Program-made: the position numbers and the translations under genes
Notes under the pieces: model-generated
Told to the model about the DNA's origin: nothing
Databases searched by the model: none
What the model saw: the letters and a program-made list of their open reading frames with translations, nothing else
Shown: piece by piece, positions 48,014 through 56,634 of the stretch
How the letters are laid out: every line of letters starts with the position of its first letter
How positions within the stretch are numbered: position 1 is the first letter of the stretch
Assembly: GCA_945902115.1 (NCBI GenBank)
Contig: CAMDLY010000005.1
Span: forward strand, 1 to 64,000
Source: Lishizhenia tianjinensis
GTDB taxonomy: Bacteria > Bacteroidota > Bacteroidia > Flavobacteriales_D > Crocinitomicaceae
DNA length: 64,000 bases
Reading direction: 5' to 3'

Positions 48014-50683
48014 TTATTTGACAAGATTTACAAAACCTTGTAATAATCTCCATTCTTGGGGCGAATCGCATCCACGGTATTTCAATGTCCATATATACGC
48101 GTCGTCTTGACAAGGTTTAGATTCATACATCCCGTTCCAACCAGTTAGCATATCCTCTGTATAAAAAACACGCTCCCCCCATTTGTTGAACACAGAAAAT
48201 TGCCATCCGTTTGTTTCAAAATCAGTCTTAGGAATAAAAATATCATTTATCTCATTACCATCCGGAATGAATGTATTGGGGACGTAAATAGCGAATGGTT
48301 CGATCATGATTGTATTGCGTGCTGAATCTGAACATCCGTATTGATTTGTTACAATTTGCAGTGGCGAATCGGTTCCTACATTCACATATGTATGTGTGAA
48401 ATTGGCTTCCGTGGACCCAAATCCGTTGTCGAATAAATAGATGTATTGGTTGCCGTCCTGAGATTGGTCAGTAAACGTTATCTCGGCATTACAAATATCT
48501 GTTAACTGTGGGGAAACATTAAAGCCTGCTATTGGATTGGGATAAACAACCACAAGGTCTTGCTGCAATAAAAAAAGCGTATCAATACAACCAGTAGTGG
48601 TTATCATAGTAAGGCCAACACTGTAACTCCCCACTTCCGTATAAAGATGACTAGGACTGAACGATTGTGAGGATCCTCCATCGCCAAAATTCCATGTATA
48701 ACTTGCAGGCCCATCGCTAAAACTCTCGTTGACAAAAACTGCAGTAGAAGGAGCGCACTGCAACGAATTTACGTATTGAAAGTCTATAGAAGGTTCACCA
48801 AAAATCCTCACCACAGAAAAGACAGTATCAGAGCAAATATCATAGCGACCAATCAGCATAACCGGCTGAAAACCAAAATCAGTATATTGGACATCTTGGA
48901 CATCTTCTGTTGTCGCACCAGAAGGTGCAGCCTCCGGTCCAAATACCCATTCCAAGGTATAATTTGGGGGCCCTGTTACGTTGGCATTAAAATCGAATAG
49001 CCCATCAGTTATACATAATGAATCTTCATGTTCTATCGACATTGTCAATGGGTCTAATACAGTTATTTGAATATCACTAGTATCTGTGCAACCCGGGGTA
49101 GAACTGGCAATTAATTGAACTGTGTAATTTCCAGGGTTACTGTAAAAATGTATCGGTTCAAAATTTGTAGACTGGTCAGAGGGAGAATTATTCTCCCCAA
49201 AGTCCCACAAATACAAAACGGAGTTCTGAGAATTATTTTCAAAAGGAATAGTCAAGCCCAGGCACTGTTCATTTATCGGTGCATTAAAACTACTAATAGG
49301 TTCATCAAAAATGAAAATAGAATCTGTATAACTCGTTTGACAATCCCCATCATCGCCGTTGAGTGTGATTACATGAAATCCGGGTTGAGAAAATGTCACA
49401 TCATTAACAAGTAATGTGCTAATATCCCCGACGTTAGCCGCCTGATTAAAATCCCAAGAAAAATTTGCAGAAGGATTCGACATATTGCCAACAAAATCAA
49501 ACGAATGGTTCAAAATACACAGCGAATCTTGGCTTGCCCAAGAGATGCTAAAAGGATTGTTTATGGTAATACTCATGTAAGCGGTATCCGTACATGGCTG
49601 ACCAGGGTTTACGATGAGGGAGGCAACATAAGTCCCTGGTTGTGGATAAGTGTAAGAAGGCGTAAAAACAGAACTTACATCGCTTGTAGTGCCCGTTACT
49701 CCAAAATCCCAGGCATAACTCGATCCTCCGTATGAATTATTTTCAAATTGTACCGTTAAGCCCTGGCAAAAGGAAATAAACGTGGACAACTCCTCTTGTT
49801 CGGGAAGGATTGCTTGCAAGGTAATATTGCAATTAAATACCCTAAAGACAAAATCTCGAATTGTCTGCCCAACAAAAACACCATTTCTATATTCTTTCAC
49901 AACAATACCTACCACAAATAAACCAATCAAACTGGGGTTCACGGTTAAAATACCCGTTTGCGCGTTTATTGATGTTCCCGATCCCGGGCCTAGTGGTAAT
50001 TGTGCATTGAAAGGTGCTATCCACTGTACAGGAAAATAAGGAGGAGGTAGGGCTTGATTTGGTGCAGGATTTGCCGACGATCCACCGGTAAAAGGAGTAA
50101 TTAAGGCATACGACAAAGAATCCCCGTCGGGGTCTGTAGCGGAATGGTCAATAACTTTTTCTTCGTTATTACACAACAAAATTGGAGGGTAATTCGTAAA
50201 CCTTGGGCTACTATTGTTGGTAAAGCCAGTTTCTGATCCAGGGACATGAGTGGTAAGTGTCAATCCTGCATCGTCTGGATTAATTAGATTACTAATATTT
50301 GGACCTCTGCAGCAACGCTGGTAACTGATTGTATAACCCCCAGGAATAGGAGGCAAAGTAACTACTACAGTATAAATGGCTCGTTGTACACAAATATTAC
50401 TTGGAGGTGTCGCGCAGGGATTATTAAATTGCAAGGGCAACACAATACTGCCAGGAAAGGGAACACTTAAGTCTTGAATCAAGGCCCCAGAGGCATTATA
50501 AATCGTTAATTTCAAGGGGTCATCGTATTCTGCACCAGTCGAATTGCAATCTCGATACAAGGTGATAAAAAACCGATACTGATTATTTCCTAAATAATCA
50601 TAATAAATATCGCCACCTATTATATGAGAGGCCCGCACCGAAATAAGGGAAAATAAAATAAAAACGATGGCTACAATTCTCAT
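48014..50683 (-). CDS. PKD-repeat surface protein with T9SS type B (gliding-motility-associated) C-terminal domain
   Basis: ASHIIGGDIYYDYLGNNQYRFFITLYRDC N-terminus; PKD motifs (YTWNFGDGGSS); C-terminal VPNTFIPDGNEINDIFIPK...FSVFNKWGERVFYTEDMLTGWNGMYESKPCQDDAYIW. Confidence 0.9.
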   Translation of the reverse strand: MRIVAIVFILFSLISVRASHIIGGDIYYDYLGNNQYRFFITLYRDCNSTGAEYDDPLKLTIYNASGALIQDLSVPFPGSIVLPLQFNNPCATPPSNICVQRAIYTVVVTLPPIPGGYTISYQRCCRGPNISNLINPDDAGLTLTTHVPGSETGFTNNSSPRFTNYPPILLCNNEEKVIDHSATDPDGDSLSYALITPFTGGSSANPAPNQALPPPYFPVQWIAPFNAQLPLGPGSGTSINAQTGILTVNPSLIGLFVVGIVVKEYRNGVFVGQTIRDFVFRVFNCNITLQAILPEQEELSTFISFCQGLTVQFENNSYGGSSYAWDFGVTGTTSDVSSVFTPSYTYPQPGTYVASLIVNPGQPCTDTAYMSITINNPFSISWASQDSLCILNHSFDFVGNMSNPSANFSWDFNQAANVGDISTLLVNDVTFSQPGFHVITLNGDDGDCQTSYTDSIFIFDEPISSFNAPINEQCLGLTIPFENNSQNSVLYLWDFGENNSPSDQSTNFEPIHFYSNPGNYTVQLIASSTPGCTDTSDIQITVLDPLTMSIEHEDSLCITDGLFDFNANVTGPPNYTLEWVFGPEAAPSGATTEDVQDVQYTDFGFQPVMLIGRYDICSDTVFSVVRIFGEPSIDFQYVNSLQCAPSTAVFVNESFSDGPASYTWNFGDGGSSQSFSPSHLYTEVGSYSVGLTMITTTGCIDTLFLLQQDLVVVYPNPIAGFNVSPQLTDICNAEITFTDQSQDGNQYIYLFDNGFGSTEANFTHTYVNVGTDSPLQIVTNQYGCSDSARNTIMIEPFAIYVPNTFIPDGNEINDIFIPKTDFETNGWQFSVFNKWGERVFYTEDMLTGWNGMYESKPCQDDAYIWTLKYRGCDSPQEWRLLQGFVNLVK

Positions 50684-50718
50684 ATTTGTAATCTATAGAC
50701 GTAAAATTACGTCAAATG

Positions 50719-51495
50719 TTATCCATTTAAGTCAAAAGAGTGCCAATTCTCAATACCTTCTTCATATTGAAATCCTAATTCTTTTACAATTTTTGAGCCA
50801 TCAACTTGCTTAGAAAAAGAGTTGGTGTCATCTGACTTCAAATAATAATTACGCAGTGTTTTGGCGGCGTTTTGATAATAACTCGCTCTTGTTGGGTGTT
50901 TTGGATAAACTAGATTGTATAAAGAGGCTTTTTTTTCTTGTTTTAGAAGCACTAGTATTGCCGAACAAATATCAAAAGAATGAATTAGATTGACTATATT
51001 ATTTCCAAATTCGATTTTATCTTTCTTGATTAAATGGGTAATAGGATGTCGTTTCGGTCCAATAAGACCTCCTAATCTCAAAATAACCTGGTATTGTTTT
51101 GTTAGAACTACTTGTTCTGCCTCTGCAACCAAATGATTTTCTTGTATGGGTGAAGATTCGTAAATTATCCCTTCTTGAAAATTATATACGCCTATTGAAC
51201 TCATAAAAATTAATTGAGTTTGGTCAGATAGCTGCTTAATTATTGAATTGATAACCTCTGGATATTTCTCAAAAGGAGGTAAACAAATTAGTACATGTGT
51301 ATAAGGTGAAATATCCCCTGAAAAATGACACTCCCCATTCTCATAGGAAACCACGATTCGTTCAGAGGCTTTAGTTATTCCTTCTAATTTTTCCTTCGAT
51401 CGCGAACACACACCAACATGGTAACCCTCATTAAAGAGTTTATCCACGATTTGCTTGCCAAGCCAACCAACTCCTATAACGAGTATTTTCTTCAT
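50719..51495 (-). CDS. NAD(P)-binding Rossmann-fold protein (YeeZ-like)
   Basis: ILVIGVGWLGKQIVDKLFNEGYHVGVCSRS; IFMSSIGVYNFQEG. Confidence 0.8.
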   Translation of the reverse strand: MKKILVIGVGWLGKQIVDKLFNEGYHVGVCSRSKEKLEGITKASERIVVSYENGECHFSGDISPYTHVLICLPPFEKYPEVINSIIKQLSDQTQLIFMSSIGVYNFQEGIIYESSPIQENHLVAEAEQVVLTKQYQVILRLGGLIGPKRHPITHLIKKDKIEFGNNIVNLIHSFDICSAILVLLKQEKKASLYNLVYPKHPTRASYYQNAAKTLRNYYLKSDDTNSFSKQVDGSKIVKELGFQYEEGIENWHSFDLNG

Positions 51496-51685
51496 CTATG
51501 TAGTAAACGAGAAAATCCAAAAAGTGTTCTTTATTAAGAGGAACTACTTAGCGACAAGTGTAGTCATACTTACACAGGCATTCGTAAGCATTTGTATTTT
51601 ACCGCTTGCTGATTGAAAACCATTAAATCATGTAAAATTATACAAGCAGTTTTGTCATAGATAACAAATTGACAAATAAAAAAAC

Positions 51686-53839
51686 ATGAACAACGCTCGT
51701 AAAAATCTCCAAATTATTTTCCTTCTAGGTATTATTCTATTCAGTGCATTTATTTCTTCAGCTCAACAAGGTAAAATTTGGGCAACCATCCAAAATAAAG
51801 ACATCCCTGTGTTAGCAAACAATCGTTTGTTATCGAACAATATAAGTTTTAATGAGGCTATAACTAACTTAAACATTGTTTCCATTGAAAAAGCTCTTCC
51901 AGCATCGAAAAACGAAAAGCTTCAGCACGTTTATGAGATTACCTGCACATGTAACGAAGCGGATTTATACGCTACTCTTGTAAATTCAGTTGAGGTAGTT
52001 AGCGGTGAGACATATGCTCCAACATACGAAACATTAAATAGCCCAAATGATTACTTAACAACTTTTTCGGCTGACTATGCTTTAGACTTAATTGATGCGC
52101 AAGGAGCATGGAACATCACGCACGGAAACAGCAATGTGGTAATCGCAATTTCTGATCAAAACTATTATCAACATCATGAAGAACTTTCTGGAAAGATCAC
52201 TTATTACGATTCAACAAATACCGCTACTCGTACCCACGGAACTGCAGTAGCCATACTAGCTGCTGGTAATACAAACAACGGAATTGGAAAATCATCAATT
52301 GGTTATAATAGCCAATTGGCTCTGTACAGAATGAACTATAATGATGTGTTAGTCGCTTCTTATGCAGGTGCTAAAGTTGTAAATCTAAGTTGGACTTCCG
52401 GTTGTTCATATAACCAGTATGCTCAGGACGTGGTAAATGAAGTATACAACAACGGAACTTTTATAATTGCTGCTGCAGGAAATGGAACAACGTGTGGAGG
52501 AGCAGATAATTTAGTATATCCTGCTTCATTTGCAAATGTATTTTCTGTTACCAGTGTTGGTCCATATGACAATCATGAGAGAACCATTGGTAATGCAGCT
52601 ACTACACATCAGCATAACAATACCGTAGACTTAAGTGCCCCAGGATACGATGTTGCCATTAGTGCTGCTTCAGGATGGTATTTAACGAATAGTGGTACAT
52701 CTTATGCCGCACCTCAAGTTGCTGGAACCGTTGCGCTAATGTTATCAATGAACCCTTGTTTAACGCCTTCAAATATTGAATTTATTTTAAAAGCAAGCTC
52801 GGTAAGCATTGATGGATTAAACCCCTTGTATTCAGGTAAAATTGGAGTCGGTCGTTTGGATGCTGCTGCTGCCGTAGAAATGGCTCAAAATTGGGTAAGT
52901 ATTCGCGTAGAGGCAAGCACTTCTACCAAATGCTTTGAAAATAGCGGAGAAATTGAACTAACGATTAACGGTACCGCCCCATTTCAAGCTGCATGGAGTA
53001 ACGGCGAAACCGGATTAATTATCGATAGCCTTGCTGGTGGAGCATATAGCGTTACAGTAACCGATGCCTTGGGTTGTACCACAGATACAACGATTTTCGT
53101 TGAAGCTTTTGTTCCAATGGCGTTTAGTGCGATAATAACGAATGTGAGCTGCAACGGATCAACAAATGGTTCAATCGTTATAACCATGACTCAAGGTAAT
53201 GCAGTAAATTTCTGGTGGGATTATAATGATATTACTACTGAAGATATAAACAATCTTGGCGCAGGAACATATAAAGTAAAAATCACTGACTACAAAGGAT
53301 GCTCAACTTTCGGAAGTTTCACAATAACTGAACCTATTGTTTTAAGCGCTTTCGTTAACGCCGCGCAATATGCTGAGAACACTGAAACAGCATTGGACTT
53401 AATAATTACTGGTGGCACTGCTCCCTATCAAGTAATGTGGAATAACAATGAAACAGAGGAAGACCTATTTGAGGTACAGGGGGGTTATTACCTAGCTACT
53501 ATTACAGATGCCAATGGTTGTCAGACAACTGCCGATGCAACTATCGAGAATTTTACACCCAATGACACCACTAATAACGTGGAAGAAGAAGTATCACAGG
53601 TGGAAGAAGTAACACTCGACCTAACTGTTTTTCCAAACCCAACTGCGGATAACGCTACAGTTCAATGGAACGGAATTGCGAAAAATTTAATACTATACAA
53701 TGGAGCAGGTCAAATACTTGCAAATGAAAATGTTGAAAACATCAATAAATATACATTTCAACAATTGAGCAGCGGAATATACTACATCCTCCTGGTAGTT
53801 CACAACACCAGCAATACAATCAAACTAGTTGTTCGTTAA
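51686..53839 (+). CDS. S8 subtilisin-like peptidase with SprB-like repeats and T9SS type A sorting domain
   Basis: IAISDQN (Asp), RTHGTAVAILAAG (His), NSGTSYAAPQVAGTVALM (Ser); SprB-like GGAYSVTVTDALGCT repeats; LTVFPNPTADN...GIYYILLVVHNTSNTIKLVVR. Confidence 0.92.
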   Translation: MNNARKNLQIIFLLGIILFSAFISSAQQGKIWATIQNKDIPVLANNRLLSNNISFNEAITNLNIVSIEKALPASKNEKLQHVYEITCTCNEADLYATLVNSVEVVSGETYAPTYETLNSPNDYLTTFSADYALDLIDAQGAWNITHGNSNVVIAISDQNYYQHHEELSGKITYYDSTNTATRTHGTAVAILAAGNTNNGIGKSSIGYNSQLALYRMNYNDVLVASYAGAKVVNLSWTSGCSYNQYAQDVVNEVYNNGTFIIAAAGNGTTCGGADNLVYPASFANVFSVTSVGPYDNHERTIGNAATTHQHNNTVDLSAPGYDVAISAASGWYLTNSGTSYAAPQVAGTVALMLSMNPCLTPSNIEFILKASSVSIDGLNPLYSGKIGVGRLDAAAAVEMAQNWVSIRVEASTSTKCFENSGEIELTINGTAPFQAAWSNGETGLIIDSLAGGAYSVTVTDALGCTTDTTIFVEAFVPMAFSAIITNVSCNGSTNGSIVITMTQGNAVNFWWDYNDITTEDINNLGAGTYKVKITDYKGCSTFGSFTITEPIVLSAFVNAAQYAENTETALDLIITGGTAPYQVMWNNNETEEDLFEVQGGYYLATITDANGCQTTADATIENFTPNDTTNNVEEEVSQVEEVTLDLTVFPNPTADNATVQWNGIAKNLILYNGAGQILANENVENINKYTFQQLSSGIYYILLVVHNTSNTIKLVVR

Positions 53840-53862
53840 ACGTCTCTTCTGTTTTCAACGGG

Positions 53863-53888
53863 AATAAGACCACTTCGGTGGTCTTATT
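53863..53888 (+). terminator. Rho-independent-like terminator
   Basis: aataagaccac-ttcg-gtggtcttatt, perfect 11-bp stem with a T-rich tail, between convergent genes. Confidence 0.9.
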
Positions 53889-53908
53889 TTATTTATGTAC
53901 CACAGAAT

Positions 53909-54523
53909 CTATTTATAGAAATTCATTTCGTCTATGTAACGATGAACAGGTTCCGTCAATAAATACCTGACGTCTTTCTTATCTTTTATTGCCTGACGTA
54001 TAAAACTTGAAGAAACTTTCATCACGGGTGCATCTTCACAAAAATGCACGTGAGGGTGCTTGAAAAATCCATGTTCCAGTTGTGACGATATTGATTGAAC
54101 TTCTGCTTCCTCTTGCATTGTTAGTACTCTTGGATACACATAAATATGGTGGGCGGAAAGAAGTTTTTCGTGGTTGTACCATTTATGAAAGGTTCTTAAG
54201 TTGTCCTCCCCCATTATCAAGGCAAATTCGTAGGTTGGGTATTTTTCTATCAAATAAGTCAATGTGGTAATGGTATAGCTTGGTTTTGGTAAATGGAACT
54301 CTACATCACTCGCTTTCAATTTGGGGTTATCAAGAATAGCCTCCCTAACTAAAGACAAACGGTGAAAATCTGCTAACAATGTGGACTTATCTTTCAATGG
54401 ATTGTGTGGGGAAACCACCATCCAAACCTGGTCTAAATCAGTATAATCTACCATGTAATTGGCGATAACTAAATGCCCAACGTGTATGGGGTTGTATGTT
54501 CCAAAATACAAACCTATTTTCAC
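53909..54523 (-). CDS. nadD: Nicotinate-nucleotide adenylyltransferase
   Basis: IGLYFGTYNPIHVGHLVIANYM; ALIMGEDNLRTFHKW; SSSFIRQAIKDKKDVRYLL. Confidence 0.95.
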   Translation of the reverse strand: MKIGLYFGTYNPIHVGHLVIANYMVDYTDLDQVWMVVSPHNPLKDKSTLLADFHRLSLVREAILDNPKLKASDVEFHLPKPSYTITTLTYLIEKYPTYEFALIMGEDNLRTFHKWYNHEKLLSAHHIYVYPRVLTMQEEAEVQSISSQLEHGFFKHPHVHFCEDAPVMKVSSSFIRQAIKDKKDVRYLLTEPVHRYIDEMNFYK

Positions 54524-55098
54524 GAGGAGATAAAATTAAGGATTTCTGTTTTAGCCTGTTCTATCGCCTCCTCAAGCTCATTATTTATTACAATTACATC
54601 AAACTCATTGGCTCGAGCCAATTCTATTTTTGATTTACTTAGTCTCATATTAATCTTTTCTTCAGACTCTGTATTCCTAGATCTTAACCTACTCTCTAAG
54701 ACTTCAATACTCGGTGGCTGAATAAAAATGGCAAGGGCATTTGTTGAAAATATTTGTTTTAAGTGCAGTCCACCAACTACATCTACATCAAATACCACAA
54801 CCTTATCATTACTCCAAATCTGTGAAATTTCTTTTTTCAAGGTTCCATAGTAATTATCCTCATAAACCTCTTCCCATTCTACGAAAGACTTTTCCTTAAT
54901 TAATTGCTTAAACCCATCAATGCCCACAAAATAGTAATCTCTACCATCTACTTCGTTAATTCTTTTATCCCTACTGCACGCAGAAATTGAAAATGACAGC
55001 ATCGGTAATTGATTCAGTAAAGAACGTACGATGGTTGTTTTTCCGGCACCTGAGGGTGCAGAAACAATAATACACTTTCCGTTTTTCTCAGCAATCAT
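54520..55098 (-). CDS. gmk: Guanylate kinase
   Basis: CIIVSAPSGAGKTTIVRSLL; EVDGRDYYFV; YYGTLKKEI. Confidence 0.95.
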   Translation of the reverse strand: MIAEKNGKCIIVSAPSGAGKTTIVRSLLNQLPMLSFSISACSRDKRINEVDGRDYYFVGIDGFKQLIKEKSFVEWEEVYEDNYYGTLKKEISQIWSNDKVVVFDVDVVGGLHLKQIFSTNALAIFIQPPSIEVLESRLRSRNTESEEKINMRLSKSKIELARANEFDVIVINNELEEAIEQAKTEILNFISS

Positions 55099-55964
55099 TA
55101 CAACGTATTCAACACTTGTTCTTTGATTTTTTCCAAATTGTCTTTCATTTCCACGACAATCTTTTGCATTTCCGGGTGACTGCTTTTACTACCAAGTGTA
55201 TTAATTTCACGACCCATTTCCTGGGTGATGAACCCCAATTTTTTTCCTGACTTTGGGACAGCCATAGTTTCGATAAAATAACTCAAGTGATGATTCAATC
55301 GCATTTTTTCTTCAGAAATATCCAATTTCTCGATGTAAAAAATCAATTCTTGCTCAAATCGGTTGTGGTCAACTTCTTTAATTTTCAATTCCTCTAAACT
55401 CTTAAGTATTCTATCTCGCAATGACTGTATTCTGACTGCCTCAAAAGGTGATATTTTTTCTACCCCTAATTTGATTTCGGCAATTCTGTCAGAAAACTCT
55501 TTCACTAAGGCTCCACCTTCTTTAAGGCGAAACGTTACAACTTGACTTATCGCTTCTTTGACCAAGGACATTATATAAAGTGCCTCCTCCTCAGAAATAC
55601 CCTCCTGTCTTTGGCTAACAACTTCTGGCATTCTCATGACAACGGAAAGATAATCGACTTCGCTCTCACCCCAAGAGGTGTTTAATGCCTTAAGCTCATT
55701 GTAATAAATATCCGCCAATGCAGTATTAATTTTCAATTCCTTAACATCTGACTGGCTTTCTAAGTAAATTCCAACATCAATTTTCCCTCTATCTAATTGC
55801 TCGGAGACTTCTTTACGAATATCTGTTTCCAATTCACGGTATACAGAGGGGGTTTTAACAGTTAAGTCCAACCCCTTGCTGTTCAAAGTTCTAATTTCTA
55901 TCGAAACTTTTTTGTTCGAAAAGACACCATTTGATTTGCCAAAACCCGTCATTGATTGCATCAT
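55098..55964 (-). CDS. YicC family protein
   Basis: MQSMTGFGKSNG...EIRTLNSKGLDL; FITQEMGREINTLGSKSSHPEMQKIVVEMKDNLEKIKEQVLN. Confidence 0.93.
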   Translation of the reverse strand: MMQSMTGFGKSNGVFSNKKVSIEIRTLNSKGLDLTVKTPSVYRELETDIRKEVSEQLDRGKIDVGIYLESQSDVKELKINTALADIYYNELKALNTSWGESEVDYLSVVMRMPEVVSQRQEGISEEEALYIMSLVKEAISQVVTFRLKEGGALVKEFSDRIAEIKLGVEKISPFEAVRIQSLRDRILKSLEELKIKEVDHNRFEQELIFYIEKLDISEEKMRLNHHLSYFIETMAVPKSGKKLGFITQEMGREINTLGSKSSHPEMQKIVVEMKDNLEKIKEQVLNTL

Positions 55965-55975
55965 AACTCACTTAT

Positions 55976-56545
55976 TTAATCCAGTAATAAATCTGCGTCT
56001 ATCCCTTCGTTTTGTTCTTTAACAAATAATGCTATTTCACTTATTATTTGTGCTTTTCTTTGATCTTGATCTTTATTGATAGATTCAACGTATTCTTTTA
56101 AATATAATTGAGCCTCCAGCAGCTGGCTCTCTGAAAACGGTCCTGACATGTTTTCGAGTATGGTAAGACACTCTAGTGCCTGCATAAAATCACCTTCTGT
56201 GGATAATGACACTACCTCTGCTAAAAAGTTACTGAAATCTTGTTTACTATTCCATACGCAAGAGAGCAATTTCAATCGAATCGCATCATCTTTCTCTACA
56301 TCAATTGCCGTCATCAATAGGTCAATTTTCTCCTCTGATTGAATATCAGCAATTAATTTTAATATAGCATGCTCCACTTGCATGGGAGCCGAGGCACGTA
56401 AAGATTCTATCAAAGAAGGAAAGATTTGGATACTTCCTATCTCTTCAATCTGTTTCAGGGCAGCTAAAGCCACGTGCAACTCTTGAGAACTTAACTCTTG
56501 TTGCCATTGCTTCAATTTTATTAAATCTACTTTTTTTGACGCCAT
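55976..56545 (-). CDS. HEAT-repeat-like hypothetical protein
   Basis: All-helical, leucine-rich 189-aa sequence. Confidence 0.5.
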   Translation of the reverse strand: MASKKVDLIKLKQWQQELSSQELHVALAALKQIEEIGSIQIFPSLIESLRASAPMQVEHAILKLIADIQSEEKIDLLMTAIDVEKDDAIRLKLLSCVWNSKQDFSNFLAEVVSLSTEGDFMQALECLTILENMSGPFSESQLLEAQLYLKEYVESINKDQDQRKAQIISEIALFVKEQNEGIDADLLLD

Positions 56546-56634
56546 TTGGGCGAAATTACAAAAACCTAAGCGTATAAAGAAATAACCTTACAGCAATAAT
56601 GAAACTATCCTTGGTGTTTTGCGTATGCCCTGAC

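Noticed and set aside
51496-51685. 190-bp gap upstream of the S8 protease as a possible ncRNA
   Set aside because: Only weak short inverted repeats; fits an ordinary promoter region.
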